A stretch of 64,000 nt of DNA from Limnospira fusiformis SAG 85.79 (GCF_012516315.1 NZ_CP051185.1:1849403-1913402); one strand, 5' to 3'; positions 18,188-27,429 are shown, counted from the stretch's first letter. Notes: a model not told the origin generated them from the letters alone. Numbers and translations are program-made.

Positions 18188-19925
18188 GTTATGGTCGAAA
18201 GGGAAGTCACCTTCCCCAACTCCACTTCCAAACCGTACTTGAGACTTTCACCTCATACGGCTCCTAATGTAGATACCCTTTTTGTCACTAGGAACAGGGT
18301 TACGAACCCCCGCTTTATGATTCCAACTTTGGGAGCTTGGCATACAACTCGTAGTCTTTAAACTCGCTCTCGTCATATTACTCCTACTTGTCGCAGTCTC
18401 TATATCTACACCGTGACTAGTGGGCATATCCTAATCATTACAATTAGGCATTGGCTTTCAGTCACATCCTTTCCCCTCAATGGGTTAGGGGTCGAGAGTG
18501 AAGTCACCTTCACCCTCTCCCATTCAGAACCGTGCTTGATAGTTTCCCATCACACGGCTCCTGGTGTGGATACCCTATTTGTCAAAGGAGCAGAATCAAG
18601 AGACCTGCTTTCTACTTCGATGTTCAGAGCTATATGCACCACGTAGTCTTTAAACTCGTCCTCGCCATTATACTCTTACTGACCGCAGTATCTATATCCC
18701 CACCGTGACCTGTGGGCATATCCCCACCATGACAATTGGGCTTTAGCTTCTGGTCACATCCTTCACCCTCTAAGCATGCGCTTACATTTTTCACTACTGC
18801 CTTGTGAATAGCATTACTCACTGGTTTATAGGCAGAGCATTAGAGGGGTTACAACGTTCCGATTATATGGGCATTCCATCGTTAGATTTGTCCTCTCCGC
18901 CGGGGTACTTTTAAAGGTCTGTGTAGGTAGTCGCACGAACCCCCTACTTTTCCCCTTGCCCCTTTTGAGCGCAGCGTGTCAACCTATTTCGCTGCTAGTG
19001 TATTACGATGGTTCAAGTCGGACATTCGGTCTTGCTAATCATAGATGGTTGGCAGTGGTCGCGTCTTGGTAGTAGGTTCTACCTCACGCCTTCCGTTCCC
19101 CGCTTCAATCCTGGAGTTATGATTTCCAAAACTGGGGGTGGCTATCGCCGTTACTCTCTACTCCCTGATTTCTCAGTTCGTTTATGACCTTGAGTTCCCT
19201 GCCTTGCTTAGTTCCCTAAGCGTCGGGACATATAACCAGTTATGAGGATGGTCAGGAGAGGTCTCCTTATATCCAGATTCGGAGCTGGAATCCTCACCGG
19301 GTAGTTATTTCGGGCATTTCAGCCCTATTTCATACCCGAACGTCTCGCACTATACGCTTACACTTTTCACTACTCCTTGTGAGTAATATTGCTCACTTTT
19401 TTGATAAGGAGAACCAATGAGGAGTTTAAACGTTCCGTTTATATGGGCATTCCATCTTTAGACTTGTCCTCTCCACCGGGGTACTTAAAAAGGTCTGTGT
19501 AGGTGTTTTATGCAAAACCCTACTTTTCCCCTTGCTCTTTTGAGCGCAGCGTGGCAACCTATTACGCTGCTAAATCATTACGATGGTTCAAGCCAGACAT
19601 TCGGTTTCCCTAGTCATGGATGGTTGGCAGTGGTCGCATTTGGTAGTAGGTTCTACCTCACGCCTTCCGTTCCCCGCTTCAATCCCAGAATCGTGTATCC
19701 TGAAATTGGGGGTGGCTATCGCCTTTACTCTCTACTCCCTGATTTCTCAGTTTGTTTATGACCTTGAGTCCCCTGCCTTGCTCAGATTTCTCCAAGCGTC
19801 GGGACATATAAACAGTTATGGGATGGTCAGGATACGAGTCCCTTATATTCCACCAAGGGGTGGAAGTCCCACTAGGAGGCTATTTCGGGCATTGCATCCC
19901 TATTTCACTCCTAAACGTCTCGCAC
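18188..19925 (-). ncRNA. ORF-less group II intron A (about 871 nt), split by intron B
   Basis: The 5' half is 19925-19351, starting gtgcgagacg. The 3' half is 18483-18188, with domain V (gagccgtatgaggtgaaagtctcaagtacgg) at about 18264-18231 and 3' end cgaccataac. Removing intron B (18484-19350) joins the halves into a sequence collinear with introns D and F. It encodes no reverse transcriptase, so mobility or assisted splicing would need a protein from elsewhere. Confidence 0.85.
18484..19350 (-). ncRNA. ORF-less group II intron B (867 nt), nested in intron A
   Basis: It is complete, with 5' gtgcgagacg at 19350, domain V gagccgtgtgatgggaaactatcaagcacgg near 18558-18524 and 3' cgacccctaac. 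It is nearly identical to 36331-37196. It sits in intron A after gtaagcgtata, where D and F read gtaagcgtatacctttaagg without interruption. Confidence 0.87.
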
Positions 19926-19926
19926 G

Positions 19927-20813
19927 GTTATGGTCGAAAGGGAAGTCGCCTTCCCCAACTCCAATTCAAAACCGTGCTTGATACTTTCACATCACACGGC
20001 TCCTGATGTGGATACCCCTTTTGACATCGGGAACAGGGTAACGACTCCCTGCTTTTGTGATTTCAACTTTTGGAGCTAAATACAACATCGTAGTGTTTAA
20101 ACTCGCTTTCGTCGTAAACACTCCTAATTGTCGCAGTCTCTATATCCACACCGTGACTAGTGGGCATATCCTAACCATTACAGTTAGGCATTGGCTTTCA
20201 GTCACATCCTTTCCCCTTAAATAAAGGTATACGCTTACACTTTCACTACTCCGCAGGTACATCCTGCCACTTGAGAGCCTAAAAGGGGTTTAAACGTTCC
20301 GTTTATACGGGCATTCCATCTTTAGATTTGTCCTCTCCACCGGGGTACTTTTAAAAGTCTGTGTAGGTGATGTCATGATTACCCTACTTTTCCCCTTGCT
20401 CTTTTGAACGCAGCGTATCAACCTGTTTCGCTGCTAAATCATTACGATGGTTCAAGCCGGACATTCGGTTTCCCTAATCATGGATGGTTGGCAGTGGTCG
20501 CATTTGGTAGTAGGTTCTACTTCACGCCTTCCGTTCCCCGCTTCAATCCTGGGGTTATGATTCCCAAAACTGGGGGTGGCTATCGCCGTTACTCTCAACG
20601 CAATTGTTAAGGAATCATTAATATTTCCAGTTGGGCGTTTTGACCTTGAGTTCCCTGCCTTGTTTTGTATATTTCTATACCAAACGTTGGGACATATAAA
20701 CAGTTATGGGATGGTCAGGGTACGAGTCCCTTATATTTCACCAAGGGGTGAAAGTCTCACTAGGAGGTTATTTCAGGCATTGCAGCCTTATTTGACTCCT
20801 AAACGTCTCGCAC
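19927..20813 (-). ncRNA. ORF-less group II intron D (887 nt), in tandem with intron A
   Basis: It starts gtgcgagacg at 20813, immediately after an ATG on the minus strand, and ends cgaccataac at 19927. One base (C, 19926) separates it from the 5' end of intron A. It is nearly identical to intron F at 53650-54532. Apparent 60-80-residue frames inside are structural RNA and recur in every copy. Confidence 0.87.
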
Positions 20814-20816
20814 CAT
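20814..20816 (-). other. first exon of tnpB: start codon isolated upstream of the intron stack
   Basis: ATG on the minus strand directly precedes the 5' end of intron D. Upstream on the same strand, ggtaaaatccaatc holds a possible -10-like taaaat. The rest of 20817-20970 contains no gene I recognise. Confidence 0.6.
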
Positions 20817-20971
20817 GATTGGATTTTACCATGAAGAATCCGACTTGATGAGTATGTCGTCAGGGAAATTTGGCATGGTCTGGGGTTTGACCGTATATTC
20901 ATTATTGAGTTGCGAATCTTTTTGGGTATTGTACCTTATTGTCCTAAGATGTCAAGCAAATCTTGGATTAA

Positions 20972-21244
20972 ATTCTTGCTCCCCCCCTGGAACAATACAC
21001 CGTTAACCTAGAAGAAACCGGCGAGTTAATGATTCCCGAACCTGTGCGGAAACAACTGAACCTGCAAGCGGGCGATCAACTCACTTTAACCCTTGAAAAA
21101 GATGGCAGCCTGCGTCTGGTCAGTTGGCGTGAGCAAGTCCAAAAACTCCGGGGAATTTTTAAAGATATTTCAAACGGTGTAAGTCTCGCCGACGAACTGA
21201 TTCGAGAACGGCGTTCCGAAACACAGCCGGACGACCAATGGTGA
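20972..21244 (+). CDS. AbrB/SpoVT-type antitoxin, probably 5' truncated
   Basis: The frame reads LEQYTVNLEETGELMIPEPVRKQLNLQAGDQLTLTLEKDGSLRLVS, a swapped-hairpin AbrB DNA-binding fold, then a tail ending ELIRERRSETQPDDQW like VapB antitoxins. No ATG precedes TVNLEE. The first in-frame ATG (21029) would cut into the fold, so the original start was probably lost when the tnpB element inserted nearby. The stop region overlaps atggtgag, the expected start of a toxin gene, but that frame ends after ten codons, so the toxin is deleted. Confidence 0.75.
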   Translation: MLAPPLEQYTVNLEETGELMIPEPVRKQLNLQAGDQLTLTLEKDGSLRLVSWREQVQKLRGIFKDISNGVSLADELIRERRSETQPDDQW

Positions 21245-21334
21245 GTCAAAATCCCCGTGCCTCAATGTCCTGAGAATTGGGGCGATCGCATTTTTCCCCC
21301 GCAGGGAATTTCGGAAAAGTAAACCTAGGTGACC

Positions 21335-21381
21335 AAAAAAAAATTTTCTGGGCGCGCCCCCGCGCTTTTTTTTTCAGAAAA
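21335..21381 (-). terminator. intrinsic terminator of sRNA copy 2
   Basis: ttttctg/cagaaaa stem with GC-rich core, followed by nine T on the minus strand; same as copy 1 except for one extra A in the arm. Confidence 0.85.
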
Positions 21382-21473
21382 CCCTATCTTTTTCTGGCAG
21401 TCCGTGCTACACTCTAATATAATGGGAATATTTGCGAAAATATTATTTTTTCTCACATACCATTATCTAACAT
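21335..21473 (-). ncRNA. candidate small RNA, copy 2 (about 139 nt)
   Basis: It has the same layout as copy 1: promoter 21480-21508, start near 21473, and terminator ending at 21335. Core elements aaataatatttt, gtagcacggact and aaaaagatagggttttctg are conserved, while the 5' stem of copy 1 is not. Conservation of promoter, core and terminator with drift in between supports a transcribed RNA rather than a chance repeat. It lies between the antitoxin remnant and the 3' end of the peptidoglycan-binding protein gene. Confidence 0.7.
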
Positions 21474-21479
21474 ACTCCT

Positions 21480-21508
21480 ATCATAGCCAACTAGCGCCGC
21501 CGTGTCAA
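21480..21508 (-). promoter_or_regulatory. consensus promoter of sRNA copy 2
   Basis: TTGACA (21508-21503), 17-base spacer, TATGAT (21485-21480) on the minus strand; spacer identical to copy 1 at 16 of 17 bases. Confidence 0.88.
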
Positions 21509-21568
21509 CCCCTATTTACTAAGGCGGGCGGGCCATAATTTTTTAAAAAAAAGCGGCAGGTTGATAAC

Positions 21569-22429
21569 CTAGTTAGAGCGATCGCCTAAAACTTTCCAGG
21601 TTTTTTCATCTACAACCCCGGTAGCTTCTAAGCCCATAGCCAACTGAAAGTCAGAGACAGCCGACAAAGTTTTCGGACCAAATATACCATCAACAGGACC
21701 CGGATCATGTCCAGTCAACTCTAGGCGAGTTTGCAGAGTTCTGACTTTAGAACCGCGATCGCCTTGTTTAATGAGAGTTTCTGCTATAGTCTGCTGGTGA
21801 GGATCTTTTGAGAGAGCCTGCCAAGTGCTGCGATCGACCACTCCAGTAGGTCTGAGACCCTTAGCCAATTGAAACTGAATGAGGGATCGTTCAGTGCGGG
21901 GACCAAAGAGACTATCTATACGACCGACAGAAAAGCCATGTACTTCCAGGCGCTGCTGTAAACCGGCGACCTGTGCTCCTTCAGTTCCTCGCGCTAGGGT
22001 CATTTCCCTAGGTCGAACCTGGTTTTCTTCAGGTTGATAGAAGGGTTCAGCAAAGGTAGTTTCTTCGCGAATTTCCTCACTGGGTTGGTAGAAAGGTTCA
22101 GCAAAGGTAGTTTCTTCGCGAATTTCCTCACTGGGTTGGTAGAAAGGTTCAGCAAAGGTAGTTTCTTCGCGAATTTCCTCACTGGGTTGGTAGAAAGGGT
22201 CAGCCAAAGTGCGACGATCGCCTGTTGGCTGTTCTGGCTGATAAAACGGTTCCGAGAATAGACTTTGATCATCAGAGAAACTCCGACGATCTTGGGTTAG
22301 TTGGAGAAGTCGTTCAATTTCGGACTCTGCGATCGCCGATCTAGTCCCGGACGTGGCGATCGCGGGACCTGTAAAGCTGGGAATTGCTAAAGCCATGATG
22401 CCAGCAATGATAGCAGTTTTGATACCCAT
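21569..22429 (-). CDS. secreted protein with two peptidoglycan-binding (PG_binding_1) domains and a tandem-repeat linker
   Basis: An N-terminal signal peptide (MGIKTAIIAGIMALAIPSFTGPAIA) is followed by a Glu/Tyr/Pro-rich linker. In the linker the 19-residue unit FAEPFYQPSEEIREETT-like repeats about three times (57-bp DNA repeats at about 22030-22200), with degenerate forms upstream. Two PG_binding_1 domains close the protein: VAGLQQRLEVHGFSVGRIDSLFGPRTE and VRTLQTRLELTGHDPGPVDGIFGPKT. No catalytic domain is present, so it probably binds the cell wall or acts as an adaptor. Array length may vary between strains. Downstream lies sRNA copy 2 on the same strand. Confidence 0.9.
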   Translation of the reverse strand: MGIKTAIIAGIMALAIPSFTGPAIATSGTRSAIAESEIERLLQLTQDRRSFSDDQSLFSEPFYQPEQPTGDRRTLADPFYQPSEEIREETTFAEPFYQPSEEIREETTFAEPFYQPSEEIREETTFAEPFYQPEENQVRPREMTLARGTEGAQVAGLQQRLEVHGFSVGRIDSLFGPRTERSLIQFQLAKGLRPTGVVDRSTWQALSKDPHQQTIAETLIKQGDRGSKVRTLQTRLELTGHDPGPVDGIFGPKTLSAVSDFQLAMGLEATGVVDEKTWKVLGDRSN

Positions 22430-22582
22430 TATGACTAAGCGTGCGTATTATGGTTTGAGGTTATAGCTGTTAGTTAAGCTATCCGAGATCACATTGTAAC
22501 ATCCGGATCGGTTTTCCGACACACTCAAACCGATCCCAAATGACTCAAATCTCTAGCCCGGTTCGCGGAGACCAAGCTATCT

Positions 22583-25003
22583 CTAACGCTGTAGATGCTG
22601 TTGTAATAACTCCTGAGACCTGGGTTTATAGATCAAATAGAATAAAGCCTCCAAATAGCGCATCATATCGGCGCGTTTTTCTTTAGAGATATATTTCCAG
22701 AACCCATAGACGCGGGTAAGAGTCAACAATCGGGAAGTGTGTATTTTCCAAGTATAGCTGCTGTAAACCCGATCCATGCCCCGTTGAGAAATTTCATTCC
22801 AGAAGCCAATATTATATTGACATCGAAGCAGAAACTCATCTAACTTAGCAGCAGTCTCGTCATAGTTAGTGGGGTTAATGTAAAAGCCATTAATTTTATC
22901 TTTGATAATTTCCAGGGGTCCACCGAATTGAGTAGCAAAGGTAGGTAAACCGGATATCATGGCTTCTAAAATAGTTAACCCAAAGGCTTCAAATAGAGCC
23001 GGTTGTACAAAGACACCATGATGGTCAGCAATTACCCGATACATTTCCCCGGTATCAGTTTTAGAAAGACGGACACCGAGCCAGCGAACTTTATCATAAA
23101 GATTATAATGCTCAATGAGATGATACATCTTTTGAATTTCTTCGGCTTCTTCATAGTCGCTAGAATCTTCAACCCGCAGTTTTCCCGCAATAAAAATCAA
23201 GTTAGCTTTTTCTTGGAGTTCGGGATGTTGACCATAGCATTCTACCAAACCAGTGATATTTTTAATCCGGTCTAAACGAGCGACAGAAAATAGGGGTGGT
23301 TTAGTTGGGTCAGCCAATTTCCCAAACACTTGACTAGGGTCATCCAGGTGAAAAATCAAATTTTCTAGTCGTTGGCGATCGCTTGATATGCGTTCTTCGG
23401 TGCGAGTATAGGGGAAGAAAATGGTCTCATTGACCCCAGGGGGAACCACATTAAATTTCGGGCTAAATAGTTCGATACCATTGACCACATGATATAAACC
23501 GGGCATAGTATAAGACTTATAAGACTCATACTGACCGACACTATCAGTAGTGCCAATAATTTCTTGATAGGTGCTGCTAATAATAAAATTAGCGGCATTC
23601 ATAGCAATCAAATCGGCGGTAAATTGCAAGGAGAAATGATATTTATCCTCCATATTCTGCCAGTACAAATCACTAAACACATATTTAGATTTTTCTAAAG
23701 CATGAGCTACATTACACTGAATAACATTCAGGCGTTTAGACAGCAAAAATGCCACCAAATTACCATCAGAATAATTGCCAACAATTAAATCAGGGCGACC
23801 TTGGAACTCCGCCAAAATTTCAGTTTCAGCATCAATAGAAAAAGTTTCTAGGTAAGGCCATATCTCAAACCGAGATATCCAGTTTTGGGTAACATTAGGG
23901 TTAAATTCCCGGAAGGGAACCCTGAGAATCCAGGCATTTTTAGTGCCATAAACTTTTTCTAATCGTTGATGACAACGAGTTCCATCACTATGAGGAATTA
24001 AACGAGTTAAAATCATCACTTTTGGTTGCACCCCCAAAACACTCAAGCCCGAGAGTTTCAATTCTTCCTCTAGTTCCATTTCTAAGCTACGCGCCTGGTC
24101 TAAAATATAGACAACTTGACCGCCTGTATCAGGACGACCTAAGACCCCTTCCTGACCAAACCAGCCATGAATAGAGACTAAAACGATACGGAAAATCATG
24201 GGAATACGAGCGAGGAATGCTTCTAAAACTTGATGGTCGGGAGAGTCCAGAAGTTCGTCTAGCATTTCTAGGGTTTCTAAGGCGCGTCTGGCGGTATTTC
24301 CCCATCCGGGTTCAAAGCCAATTTCTTGCAATTCAAACCGGAAGTTTTCGTAGGGTTCTTTGGGGGAACGCTTATTAAGTAATGAAATGGCTTTTTTAAT
24401 GGCGTGGGAAAGTTGGTTTTGATTAGTGATGCGATCGTTAATCATTAATTGTAAGCCATTATAAGAATGGAGGCTCAGAAATTGATACAGAGATTCCAGC
24501 CATTGATTAGAGTCTTGAAAGAGTTTGCTCGATAAATAGCGGTTGAGATAACGGACTCCTTTACCGATATTTTTGGAGTCTCGCAGTTGGGGAGAATAGT
24601 CATAAAAGGGGCCAAAGTCTATGGCGAAAATATTACCTTCATGGGGATGGTGATGGTCCACGAAGTGATCTCGTAAATCGAGCAATTCCTGAACACTCAT
24701 GACATCAACGGATAGATCAGGTCGGAGACGAAACCTTTCCTGGGTGGCTATCTGGGGACGTACAATCAAGCAAATGCTTTCATTTTCGAGAATAATTTCT
24801 TGGGTATAGTAAATCAGTTTACTGAGGTTAGAACTATGAACAAAATGATCTGATTTTTGAAATTTAAGGCAATAATCAGCAAAGGCTTGTAGGATATCAT
24901 TGCGGAGTAAATATCGCTTTTCTGAGATTCTCAGTTCACTAGCGAATTGTCGCAGATCCTGTTTTTCGTCGCTATCAATTACGTTCTGAATGAGTTCGGA
25001 CAT
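22583..25003 (-). CDS. susA: sucrose synthase (GT4 family)
   Basis: This 806-residue protein has the usual length for sucrose synthase. The N-terminal regulatory region (about 1-270) is followed by the GT-B core: MIFRIVLVSIHGWFGQEGVLGRPDTGGQ with the GGQ sucrose-synthase signature, then MPGLYHVVNGIELF, LFSVARLDRIKN and FVQPALFEAFGLTILEA (the E-x7-E nucleotide-sugar motif). The enzyme interconverts sucrose + NDP with NDP-glucose + fructose, acting in the cytosol. No phosphatase domain is present, so it is not sucrose-phosphate synthase. It is transcribed alone; the promoter must lie in 25004-25200. Confidence 0.95.
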   Translation of the reverse strand: MSELIQNVIDSDEKQDLRQFASELRISEKRYLLRNDILQAFADYCLKFQKSDHFVHSSNLSKLIYYTQEIILENESICLIVRPQIATQERFRLRPDLSVDVMSVQELLDLRDHFVDHHHPHEGNIFAIDFGPFYDYSPQLRDSKNIGKGVRYLNRYLSSKLFQDSNQWLESLYQFLSLHSYNGLQLMINDRITNQNQLSHAIKKAISLLNKRSPKEPYENFRFELQEIGFEPGWGNTARRALETLEMLDELLDSPDHQVLEAFLARIPMIFRIVLVSIHGWFGQEGVLGRPDTGGQVVYILDQARSLEMELEEELKLSGLSVLGVQPKVMILTRLIPHSDGTRCHQRLEKVYGTKNAWILRVPFREFNPNVTQNWISRFEIWPYLETFSIDAETEILAEFQGRPDLIVGNYSDGNLVAFLLSKRLNVIQCNVAHALEKSKYVFSDLYWQNMEDKYHFSLQFTADLIAMNAANFIISSTYQEIIGTTDSVGQYESYKSYTMPGLYHVVNGIELFSPKFNVVPPGVNETIFFPYTRTEERISSDRQRLENLIFHLDDPSQVFGKLADPTKPPLFSVARLDRIKNITGLVECYGQHPELQEKANLIFIAGKLRVEDSSDYEEAEEIQKMYHLIEHYNLYDKVRWLGVRLSKTDTGEMYRVIADHHGVFVQPALFEAFGLTILEAMISGLPTFATQFGGPLEIIKDKINGFYINPTNYDETAAKLDEFLLRCQYNIGFWNEISQRGMDRVYSSYTWKIHTSRLLTLTRVYGFWKYISKEKRADMMRYLEALFYLIYKPRSQELLQQHLQR

Positions 25004-25491
25004 GAAAAATTCTCCTGATTAGTTTCTTGTCGATGTTGTGGTTATCCCTAACCCTGGCTTGATTTATAGGTCTTCGTTTGTTGATCACACATCTTACCCA
25101 GTATAGATTTTGGCTGGGAAGGTTTGACAAAAATTTATGGTGATATGGTGATATGTTGATGGGTCTTGTATTTTGGCTATTTTCTGATTTCCCATATCTG
25201 TCAGGGAGAGGGGTGGAGACTTAAATATCCCTGAAATGGGGGGTTATGCTAATGGGGGTGACTCTGGTTGGGACAATATACTTAGGGGGTGGGCGCTATT
25301 TCATCAAAAATGGTGAAATGATGATTTAGATCCTGATCCCCCGGGAAGGCGATCGCATGATTTCATAGAAATATGGTAGTTTTCTATGATTTAGCTTTCC
25401 CCTTATACCTGGGTCCCTAATCTGTTGTTAGGTATAGTTATGATCCGAATTATTAGATTAATTATTATTTGTTGTACAATCTGATGGTATT
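25004..25491. other. intergenic region between divergent genes
   Basis: About 490 bp with no gene. It should hold divergent promoters for susA and the 25516 gene. One inverted repeat, catagaaa and ttttctatg, is visible near 25367-25390, next to a HIP1 site at 25350. No other structure was seen. Confidence 0.6.
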
Positions 25492-25515
25492 TTGGTCTCT
25501 CAATCTATAAGTGAT

Positions 25516-25920
25516 ATGTCAACAATGGATTACAACAATACGCCGAAACCCATCACGGGTGAAATGGATGATAAGGCTAAAGCCCGTTTGCTTCTGACAT
25601 TATGGGCGTTGGGAGGAACACAGACTAAGGTTAAGAAAAGTGATCTGACCAGTAAAGTCAAACAAAAACGACAAGGTAAGAAAGTCGGGATTTATCAGGG
25701 ACTCTATGAGGATCTCAAAAATGCTGGGGCGATTGAGATTCATAAAGAAAACCAAGTCCCAATGGTTTTATTAACAGAAACAGGTAAATGGATGTTGGTT
25801 GAAGCCTTACAAAATCATGAATTTGAGTTTGAGGGAACTGTGGTTGCGTCTCGGTTGGCTAATGGATTAGTTGATTTAGTTCGAGCCATAAGTCAGAGAA
25901 CATCTGGGACTGATACCTAA
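25516..25920 (+). CDS. conserved cyanobacterial hypothetical protein, winged-helix-like
   Basis: About 134 residues from the ATG at 25516 (a TTG at 25492 extends the frame; another ATG at 25525). The central part (ARLLLTLWALGG..., KSDLTSKVKQKRQGKKVGIYQGLYEDLKNAGAIEIHKEN, VLLTETGKWML) looks like a winged-helix fold with a basic recognition region. It is rich in Lys near residues 40-65. No known family name is certain; a DNA-binding role is an inference. It is divergent from susA. Confidence 0.75.
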   Translation: MSTMDYNNTPKPITGEMDDKAKARLLLTLWALGGTQTKVKKSDLTSKVKQKRQGKKVGIYQGLYEDLKNAGAIEIHKENQVPMVLLTETGKWMLVEALQNHEFEFEGTVVASRLANGLVDLVRAISQRTSGTDT

Positions 25921-26196
25921 TCATATTTAGCCAAAAATTGGGAAGTTGAACTGTCTTGACTATCCCCCAACCAATGACCCTATTTCCCCCTAATCAAAAC
26001 ATGGGATAGATTTGAAAAACCTTCCTTGTAAATACCAGCACTCAAATCTGGATCGCCTTTCATTTCCGTGATCAAGTTTACTCCTCACACTTTCTTAAAC
26101 GCGATAACGGATTCAGATCCAGATTGATGTGGTCTAATTATGAGGTGTGTCTACTAACAATCAATACACCCCTATCATGTTGCTTGAATGGAGATG

Positions 26197-27241
26197 TTAT
26201 TGTGGCTTCGATTTGCCTTTTTTAACCATAGCACCAACTCCTCAAACAATTAAAGCTACAGTGGCTGAAGGTTCGGGGACAGATTTCTTATTATATTCTG
26301 TTTGCATTTGATGATAAACGCCACTAGCAATAATTTGATGGGCTGTGGTAGTGGGGTGGATATAATCCCAGAATAGATACTCGTGGGGGTTCTGACAAAT
26401 TGTGCCTGATCTTAAGGATAGACAGCTATCAGTTACGTTGGTTAATCCAAATTGTTGAGGGTTAGCGATCGCATTATCGAATAAACTACCCACATCAAAA
26501 AAGCTAATATGGGCATTAGATAAACTTTTATTTAACCCTAATATTCCTTGCTGTAAGGCTTGATTATGTTGGATACTGAGGCTATTAAGTGCGGCGGGGT
26601 TAAAGGAATTAAAAGGGTCAACTGGGTCGAAGGGATTAAATTGGGCAATGGGTGTTTTTCCTAATTGCGGTAAATTTAGCACTAGAAAATTACGGGCTCC
26701 CACACCATACAAAGAACTTACAGCTTGCGTAATATTATTAACCGGGATATTTACATCAGTTTCCCTTCCCCCTAAATAATCATTTGCTCCCGCCCAAAGA
26801 ATATATAACGCATCAGATTCGCGGATTGACCGGACATTAATAAAGGGGCAATAAATGCCTGTAATTGAGTTGATCAACCTGGTCAAAATCCTGGGTGGCG
26901 TTAAAATCTCCGGTTGTCGCTCCATTAAAGGCAAAATTTACCCCGTCAATGGGAGAGTCTGGGTCGATTAATGTAGTCGGATTTAAACCGAATTCTGAGG
27001 CTAAATAATCTACAAATAGTAATCCATTAGATGCTCGTTGGTCGAAGTAGGGTAGACCTTGAAAAATGGCTCCGCTAGTGGCTTGATAAGCGTTACCTGT
27101 ATCTGATCAACCATCTCCAAATATATAGATTTGACTAAAGTTAAAGGTGGCGGTGATCGCTGAGGTCTCGGTAATTATATTTATGGCGATCGCACCAATA
27201 ATGCTAGTAGTTAATGAGATGCTTTTGTAGATGCTTTTCAT
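26197..27241 (-). pseudogene. GDSL/SGNH lipase-esterase with PEP-CTERM tail, decayed
   Basis: From ATG 27241 the frame reads MKSIYKSISLTTSII..., then IYIFGDG, a stop, and SDTGNAY. The canonical FGDSLSDTGN is altered so that the nucleophile Ser is lost and replaced by a nonsense codon. At least one frameshift follows before IRESDALYILWAGANDYLGG (block III). The Asp-His block (DYIHPTT) is intact. Near the C-terminus SVPEPSATVALIV is interrupted by TGA before GVGAMVKKGKSK, the end of the PEP-CTERM helix and basic tail. The largest open piece, 26242-26934, is only a fragment. The 5' side (27242-27429) and 25921-26196 contain no gene. Confidence 0.85.
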
Positions 27242-27429
27242 AACCAGCCCTGGTGTGAATTGGGGTAATTTGTACATGGTAAGGCAACTTTAACATGATG
27301 ACTCCGTGAAATTACATAGGCTGGTGTAAACTTTCAGGATGATTTTAGTAAAGGTTTGGTAAAGCCATGGCGCTGAGGTCAGGGGATAATCAATAGTTAA
27401 TTTACCCCCAGACCTAAAATTAATGGGAA

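Larger units (their letters stand above)
21279..21519. repeat. dispersed ~240-bp repeat, copy 2 (contains sRNA unit)
   Basis: This direct copy of 16652-16885 includes the HIP1-containing segment downstream of the terminator. The two copies bracket the tnpB-intron-antitoxin segment. Confidence 0.88.

Noticed and set aside
20404-20610. Frames of 60-80 residues such as MNAAYQPVSLLNHYDGSS inside introns, repeated at 53239 and 54123
   Set aside because: They lie in conserved structural RNA of group II introns, occur on the antisense strand and recur only with the intron.
21329-21538. 69-residue frame over the sRNA copy 2 region (and the similar 16608-16904 frame)
   Set aside because: It runs antisense through the terminator and promoter of the sRNA, has low-complexity Lys/Phe stretches and is not conserved as protein.
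22583-25003. Sucrose-phosphate synthase
   Set aside because: The N-terminal region, length and GGQ motif fit sucrose synthase; there is no phosphatase-like C-terminal domain.
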